A stretch of DNA of 16,594 nucleotides from CAZIVE01 sp964542435 (GTDB taxonomy: Bacteria > Bacteroidota > Bacteroidia > Bacteroidales > Tannerellaceae): NCBI GenBank assembly GCA_964542435.1, contig CAZIVE010000058.1:1-16594 (forward strand), read 5' to 3'. The position numbers and the translations under genes are program-made. Below the pieces are notes generated by a model. The model saw nothing but the letters and a program-made list of their open reading frames with translations. It searched no databases and was not told the origin of the DNA. Shown here piece after piece: positions 13,169 to 16,594 of this stretch. Position 1 is the first letter of the stretch; each line of letters opens with the position of its first letter.

Positions 13169-16048
13169 CTACTTTTCCTTGATCACGACAGGTCCGATCA
13201 ATCCTGAAGACATCAGACCTCGATTCGTTTTGAAGGAATCGTAACGTTTGTCTCCGGCAACAGACTTTCCTACCATTCCGTTGAGTTGCGCAGGAATAAC
13301 ACGTACTTCGACTGTGTTATTTCCCTTCTGAAGATAGTTCGTAACGTCGAAGCTGTAAGGCGCATTGATGCGATGACCTACGGATTTTCCATTGACTGTC
13401 AACTCAGCCGTAAAGCAGACTTTACCAAGGTCTATAAAATAATGTTTGCCGGCAGACAGATTATCCAAAGTAAATGTAGCCTGATAATTGCCTTGCTCGG
13501 ATGAGTACTTGAAACTGTCATTGTCTTTCCAATCGAACAGTGCGGCATCCGAAGCGGAAGCCTTTCCCGAAGTGATATTCCATTTGTCGAGAGCCAGCAC
13601 ATCACGTCCCTGATATTCGTCTTGAGCCGGAGATTGAAGCAATGCCTTTGCAATTTTGGCCTTTGTCGTGGCGTAAAGCATGCGCGTGCCGTACGGCGGC
13701 AGCACGATAGAAACCTTGCGGGCATTGGCTGAAGTAACCGTTCCATTCTCGGCATCGAGCCACTGCGCTCCGGTATATTTCGCGTCCAAGACAAGGCGGA
13801 TCGGCTGCCACTGATTCGTTTTATTCCAAAAAAAACGGATCGTGCTTCCGTCACTCATTTCGCGATCCACCTGGCGAAGGAATGTATATTCTCCACCAAA
13901 ACGAACCGGCTGTTTGAGCGTGGCTATCCATTTTCCACAAGTCTCACCGGATGCGATATGCGTAGCGCTTTTCTGTCCGGCCGCATTCTTCATGGCGGCA
14001 GCCGTCAATTTGTCATTCTCTACATAATTCAAGAACGAAGGCTGCTTGGCAGGAATTTCGCCAACGAGAAGTAGTTTCATTCCGGCTTTCGAAAGGGCTT
14101 CGATTTTCTTGGCCGTAGCCAGTTCGAGATAAGGTCTGTCTGCCACGACAAGAGCCTGATATCTATTGCCACGGATAGTGAGATCGCCACTCTTTCTATC
14201 TACAGAAGCAGCGAGAACGGATTCATCGTTCACCCAATCCCAGGTAATGCCGTTGGACTGAAGTTTATTGATGAATTTGTAGGCTTTGAGCATCCAATCC
14301 TTCACCTCGTTAGGAGTTTGATTATCGGCAGCAGTGTTATTCTGTGCCGGAACAGGATCGACATCCGGAAGAATGCCGTTGGTCAGAATCTCTTCGGGAT
14401 TGGCCGGAATCTGATCGGCTTGTGCAAACGGGAAATAGATCAGCACATCGGCATGCGGTTTGCCGGAACGGAGTGCATATTGCGTGCGGCCTACATATTC
14501 ATTGACCTCTTTCTGATAATCCTTGTAAAGATACCCTTCGCCAAAGTCGGAAGAGAAGTTGACTCCTCCCGAAAGAAATGTGTACCAGCCTTCATCACGC
14601 GTATCCTTTGTCAAGAGCCGGTAGGGAAAGCCATGATAGATAATTTGGTTGACACCGTTTGAAAAGAGCTTGTCCACGGCAATGCGCGTCTTCTGAGGCG
14701 TCGTCGTATAGGCACGGCCGCTGAAGACCACCGATTCGGCTGAAAGCACGGGACGATTATAAAGATGTGCACCCGAAGCCATCACCTTCATCGCGGCGTC
14801 CATTCCGAGCATACTCTCCGTTTCGGGCTGCGTGGCATAACCGGCACAAGCAATCATGTCGATGTTCATGCCGTAAGCCTGCGTTCTGAAGACCAGTCCG
14901 CGCTGTTCAGCCCAATGGGAACTGTGCTTGATGAAATTATCGAGAAACTCCTCACTGACCGTCTTGTCGTAATCATAACGAAGACGCCAATCGATATCGC
15001 CAAACGTGTATTCAGGCGTGCTCGAAGTTTTCTTCCAAGAAGTAAAATTGTATTGTTTCTGCATGTTGGCAGCCAGCCAAGGCGTCGCATCATATCCGCG
15101 ATGCTGTTTGAAATGGCTCATGAAAGCATTATTAAAATGACGATCGACCGCGAACTCGTAGCTGTCGGTGAAGATGGAACGCATCGGCTTGCCGTAGTAT
15201 TTCTCCAGACCGGTACGTTTTCCGAACAGATATTCGTTACTCTTCTCCACCTTGGCAGAATCGAGAAGGTCGAGCACCGGACCTTGCTTCGACGAGGCTG
15301 TCATGCTGCCTGCCTTCTCTTGCGGACGACTCCAGAAAGCAATGATCCGCCATGTCCCGGAAGGAGCATTCCACGAAAGACTGTTGCCCGAAACGGCCGA
15401 GGTGAGAACGACAGTCGATGAGGGATCAAGTTTCACGGTCTTATTCTTCTCAACATCACCTGACAACGGCTTGACCGCAACCACAGCAACCAGATTGGGC
15501 GACACGCCGGTCTTGTTGTTTTTCAGTTCCGGCAATTTCATCTGAATCAGTTTGCCACCTTCCACATCAGCAGAAGAGCAGTCGAGTGTCGTCATGCCAT
15601 CGGTCACATCGAGATAGGCGCCGCCTGTCGGCCATCCGCTTCCGTTGGTCATGTCAACGGTCAGTCCCAGTTTCTGCGCTTCGTCCATGACGGTATTAAG
15701 ATGTTCGTAATAGGAAGGCGTATCCCAGCTGAGCACCTTTTCACGCGTCTCCTTATCAGGCATCGGGACGAAAAGACTCATAGTCTGAACCTCCACGCCG
15801 CCATACGCATTGGCTGCGAAGTTATTGAGTTCCCGTTTCAGCTCTTCGTTAGTCACATCGTTTCCCGGCCACCACCAGCGTGCAAAGGGAAAGAATATCC
15901 GCGCCGGATGGGCAAACTGGCTCGCATTGAAATCATATTTGGGATAACTGGACATGAGTGGCGAACTTTTCGTCTGTGCGACCATCATTGTCGATGCGAA
16001 AAAGCAGACAAAGAGGGACGAGGCTGCATTTTTTAAGACTTTATTCAT
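13169..16048 (-). CDS. Secreted glycoside hydrolase, GH106-like (alpha-L-rhamnosidase family)
   Basis: A 959-residue exported protein from ATG 16048, starting with a signal peptide MNKVLKNAASSLFVCFFAST and predicted cleavage after MVA24. An upstream TTG at 16081 would extend it by 11 residues, but that triplet is the last three bases of the -7 element TACATTTG, so it cannot be in the mRNA. Seen: RWWWPGNDVTNEELKRELN (58-76) and AYGGVEVQTM near the start of the catalytic domain; FTDSYEFAVDRHFN (293-306) with FKQHRGYDATPWL (313-325); VLSAESVVFSG (434-444), with Glu438 a candidate catalytic acid; GVNQIIYHGFPY (465-476); a Rossmann-like segment near 630-680; and a C-terminal beta-sandwich with LTVNGKSVGHRINAPYSFDV. 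This order matches the GH106 family, which removes terminal alpha-L-rhamnose from plant or bacterial polysaccharides; exact specificity is unproven. No polysaccharide-utilisation partners lie beside it. Confidence 0.8.
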   Translation of the reverse strand: MNKVLKNAASSLFVCFFASTMMVAQTKSSPLMSSYPKYDFNASQFAHPARIFFPFARWWWPGNDVTNEELKRELNNFAANAYGGVEVQTMSLFVPMPDKETREKVLSWDTPSYYEHLNTVMDEAQKLGLTVDMTNGSGWPTGGAYLDVTDGMTTLDCSSADVEGGKLIQMKLPELKNNKTGVSPNLVAVVAVKPLSGDVEKNKTVKLDPSSTVVLTSAVSGNSLSWNAPSGTWRIIAFWSRPQEKAGSMTASSKQGPVLDLLDSAKVEKSNEYLFGKRTGLEKYYGKPMRSIFTDSYEFAVDRHFNNAFMSHFKQHRGYDATPWLAANMQKQYNFTSWKKTSSTPEYTFGDIDWRLRYDYDKTVSEEFLDNFIKHSSHWAEQRGLVFRTQAYGMNIDMIACAGYATQPETESMLGMDAAMKVMASGAHLYNRPVLSAESVVFSGRAYTTTPQKTRIAVDKLFSNGVNQIIYHGFPYRLLTKDTRDEGWYTFLSGGVNFSSDFGEGYLYKDYQKEVNEYVGRTQYALRSGKPHADVLIYFPFAQADQIPANPEEILTNGILPDVDPVPAQNNTAADNQTPNEVKDWMLKAYKFINKLQSNGITWDWVNDESVLAASVDRKSGDLTIRGNRYQALVVADRPYLELATAKKIEALSKAGMKLLLVGEIPAKQPSFLNYVENDKLTAAAMKNAAGQKSATHIASGETCGKWIATLKQPVRFGGEYTFLRQVDREMSDGSTIRFFWNKTNQWQPIRLVLDAKYTGAQWLDAENGTVTSANARKVSIVLPPYGTRMLYATTKAKIAKALLQSPAQDEYQGRDVLALDKWNITSGKASASDAALFDWKDNDSFKYSSEQGNYQATFTLDNLSAGKHYFIDLGKVCFTAELTVNGKSVGHRINAPYSFDVTNYLQKGNNTVEVRVIPAQLNGMVGKSVAGDKRYDSFKTNRGLMSSGLIGPVVIKEK

Positions 16049-16078
16049 TGACGGATCTTTTTGAGGTGTAAAGTGCAG

Positions 16079-16086
16079 CAAATGTA
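16079..16086 (-). promoter_or_regulatory. Bacteroidota-type -7 element for the GH106-like gene
   Basis: The minus strand reads TACATTTG, an exact TAnnTTTG match. The predicted start near 16072 gives a short leader of about 24 nt to the ATG at 16048 and rules out the in-frame TTG at 16081 as initiator. The -33 region is not clear. Confidence 0.5.
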
Positions 16087-16220
16087 GGCAGATAATCGGA
16101 TTGAAGAACTATGAAAAATGATGTATGAACTTTCTAAAATGACAGAAAACAGATTTCAGGAGAGAAAATCAATGGCTGCATCATTGCAGAACCATCCCAA
16201 TTCAAAAATCAACGAACTCC

Positions 16221-16315
16221 CGAAATGGGGAATGCTCATTTTCTTCATTTTGCGGTTTCCCAATTTGGGGAATGCACGTTTTCTTTATTTTGTAAATTCC
16301 CGTTTTGGGATTCGG
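16221..16315. repeat. Degenerate 40-bp tandem repeat with CCC...GGGG inverted cores
   Basis: Two adjacent 40-bp units, 16221-16260 and 16261-16300, are about 75% identical and share ggggaatgc, ttttctt and attttg blocks. A third partial unit (cgttttgggattcgg) runs into the 42-bp array. Each boundary carries an inverted core: cccgaaatgggg, cccaatttgggg, cccgttttggg. Another such core, ccccgatttggg, follows the 42-bp array at about 16549-16560, so the 42-bp array appears embedded in this older repeat family. Confidence 0.65.
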
Positions 16316-16546
16316 CTTTTCCACTTGGAAAAATGACTTTGCAACTTTGCATTTCGACTTTTCCACTTGGAAAAATGACTTTGCAGCTTTACATTTCGAC
16401 TTTTCCACTTGGAAAAATGACTTTGCAACTTTGCATTTCGGCTTTTCCACTTGGAAAAATGACTTTGCAACTTTACATTTCGATTTTTCCACTTGGAAAA
16501 ATGGCTTTGCAACTTTGCATTTCGATTTTTCCACTTGGGAAAATGG
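16316..16546. repeat. 42-bp tandem repeat array, five full units plus a partial sixth, with palindromic core
   Basis: Units start at 16316, 16358, 16400, 16442 and 16484; a truncated sixth unit starts at 16526 and diverges after about 21 bp. Full units differ from each other at only one to three positions. Every unit begins with the palindrome TTTTCCACTTGGAAAA (first copy 16317-16332; the sixth copy has one substitution), followed by a doubled ACTTTGCA motif and ATTTCGA. Because 42 is divisible by 3 and the unit has no stop in five of six frames, several overlapping open frames run through it. On the minus strand one reads as a 14-residue repeat SFFQVEKSKCKVAK (16202-16573); unit-to-unit changes in that frame are a mix of silent and Ser/Pro or Val/Ala replacements, which does not show protein selection. 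I treat it as a non-coding repeat. Confidence 0.85.
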
Positions 16547-16594
16547 TTCCCCGATTTGGGATGAACTTTTCAACGTGTATGAGCTATTCCGAAA

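Larger units (their letters stand above)
16049..16594. other. Gene-free right end of the window
   Basis: This 546-bp stretch holds the GH106-like promoter (16079-16086), about 130 bp in which I see nothing beyond a small inverted repeat ctgca-tcat-tgcag (16176-16189), the two repeat arrays at 16221-16546, and about 48 bp after them. Long open frames exist here only because the repeat unit lacks stop codons. Confidence 0.6.

Noticed and set aside
14765..15421. 218-codon plus-strand open frame opposite the GH106-like gene
   Set aside because: It is a shadow of the hydrolase reading frame, whose motifs are on the minus strand.
16118..16336. Plus-strand open frame of 72 codons (MMYELSKMTENRF... 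with FPNLGN-type repeats)
   Set aside because: It reads through the degenerate 40-bp repeats and into the 42-bp array; the repeated peptide pattern follows from the DNA repeat and no promoter or ribosome binding site supports it.
16221..16546. CRISPR array
   Set aside because: The units are contiguous and nearly identical along their whole length; there are no unique spacers and no cas genes in the window.

Overview
This window looks like an ordinary chromosomal segment of a member of the Bacteroidota, most likely order Bacteroidales (Prevotella-like). The evidence is the Oar-type TonB-dependent receptor, the YitT/DUF2179 protein, a periplasmic GH106-type glycosidase, and five matches to the Bacteroidota -7 promoter element TAnnTTTG placed just upstream of genes. 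There are no tRNA, rRNA, CRISPR, prophage or transposase signals.

Layout. (1) 1-1019, minus: 5' part of a lipoprotein type I phosphodiesterase/nucleotide pyrophosphatase; its 3' end lies outside the window. (2) 1044-1070: strong intrinsic terminator closing the next gene. (3) 1090-4413, minus: Oar-like TonB-dependent outer-membrane receptor with its own promoter and a leader hairpin. (4) 4639-7109, minus: a two-gene unit, a class I PLP aminotransferase followed by a LolC/E-type FtsX permease. (5) 7239-11440, minus: a compact chain pdxJ - exbB - exbD - tonB - DJ-1 family - yitT. (6) 11588-13156, plus: divergent pair of a CBS-domain protein and NAD kinase (nadK). (7) 13169-16048, minus: large secreted GH106-type glycoside hydrolase, convergent with nadK. 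(8) 16221-16546: non-coding-looking tandem repeat arrays (40-bp degenerate and 42-bp near-identical), each unit carrying a short palindrome.

How the genes fit together. ExbB, ExbD and TonB form an inner-membrane energy transducer that would power outer-membrane receptors such as the Oar-like protein at 1090-4413, although the two loci are separately transcribed. pdxJ (vitamin B6 synthesis) leads the transducer operon and faces CBS-nadK (NADP supply) across a 147-bp divergent promoter region. The GH106-type enzyme is a lone carbohydrate-active gene: no SusC/SusD pair, sigma/anti-sigma factor or hybrid regulator is visible in the window.

I see no convincing new multi-gene system. The least explained element is the 42-bp palindrome-bearing tandem array at the right end; the CBS/ACT-like protein coupled to nadK is the most testable functional link.
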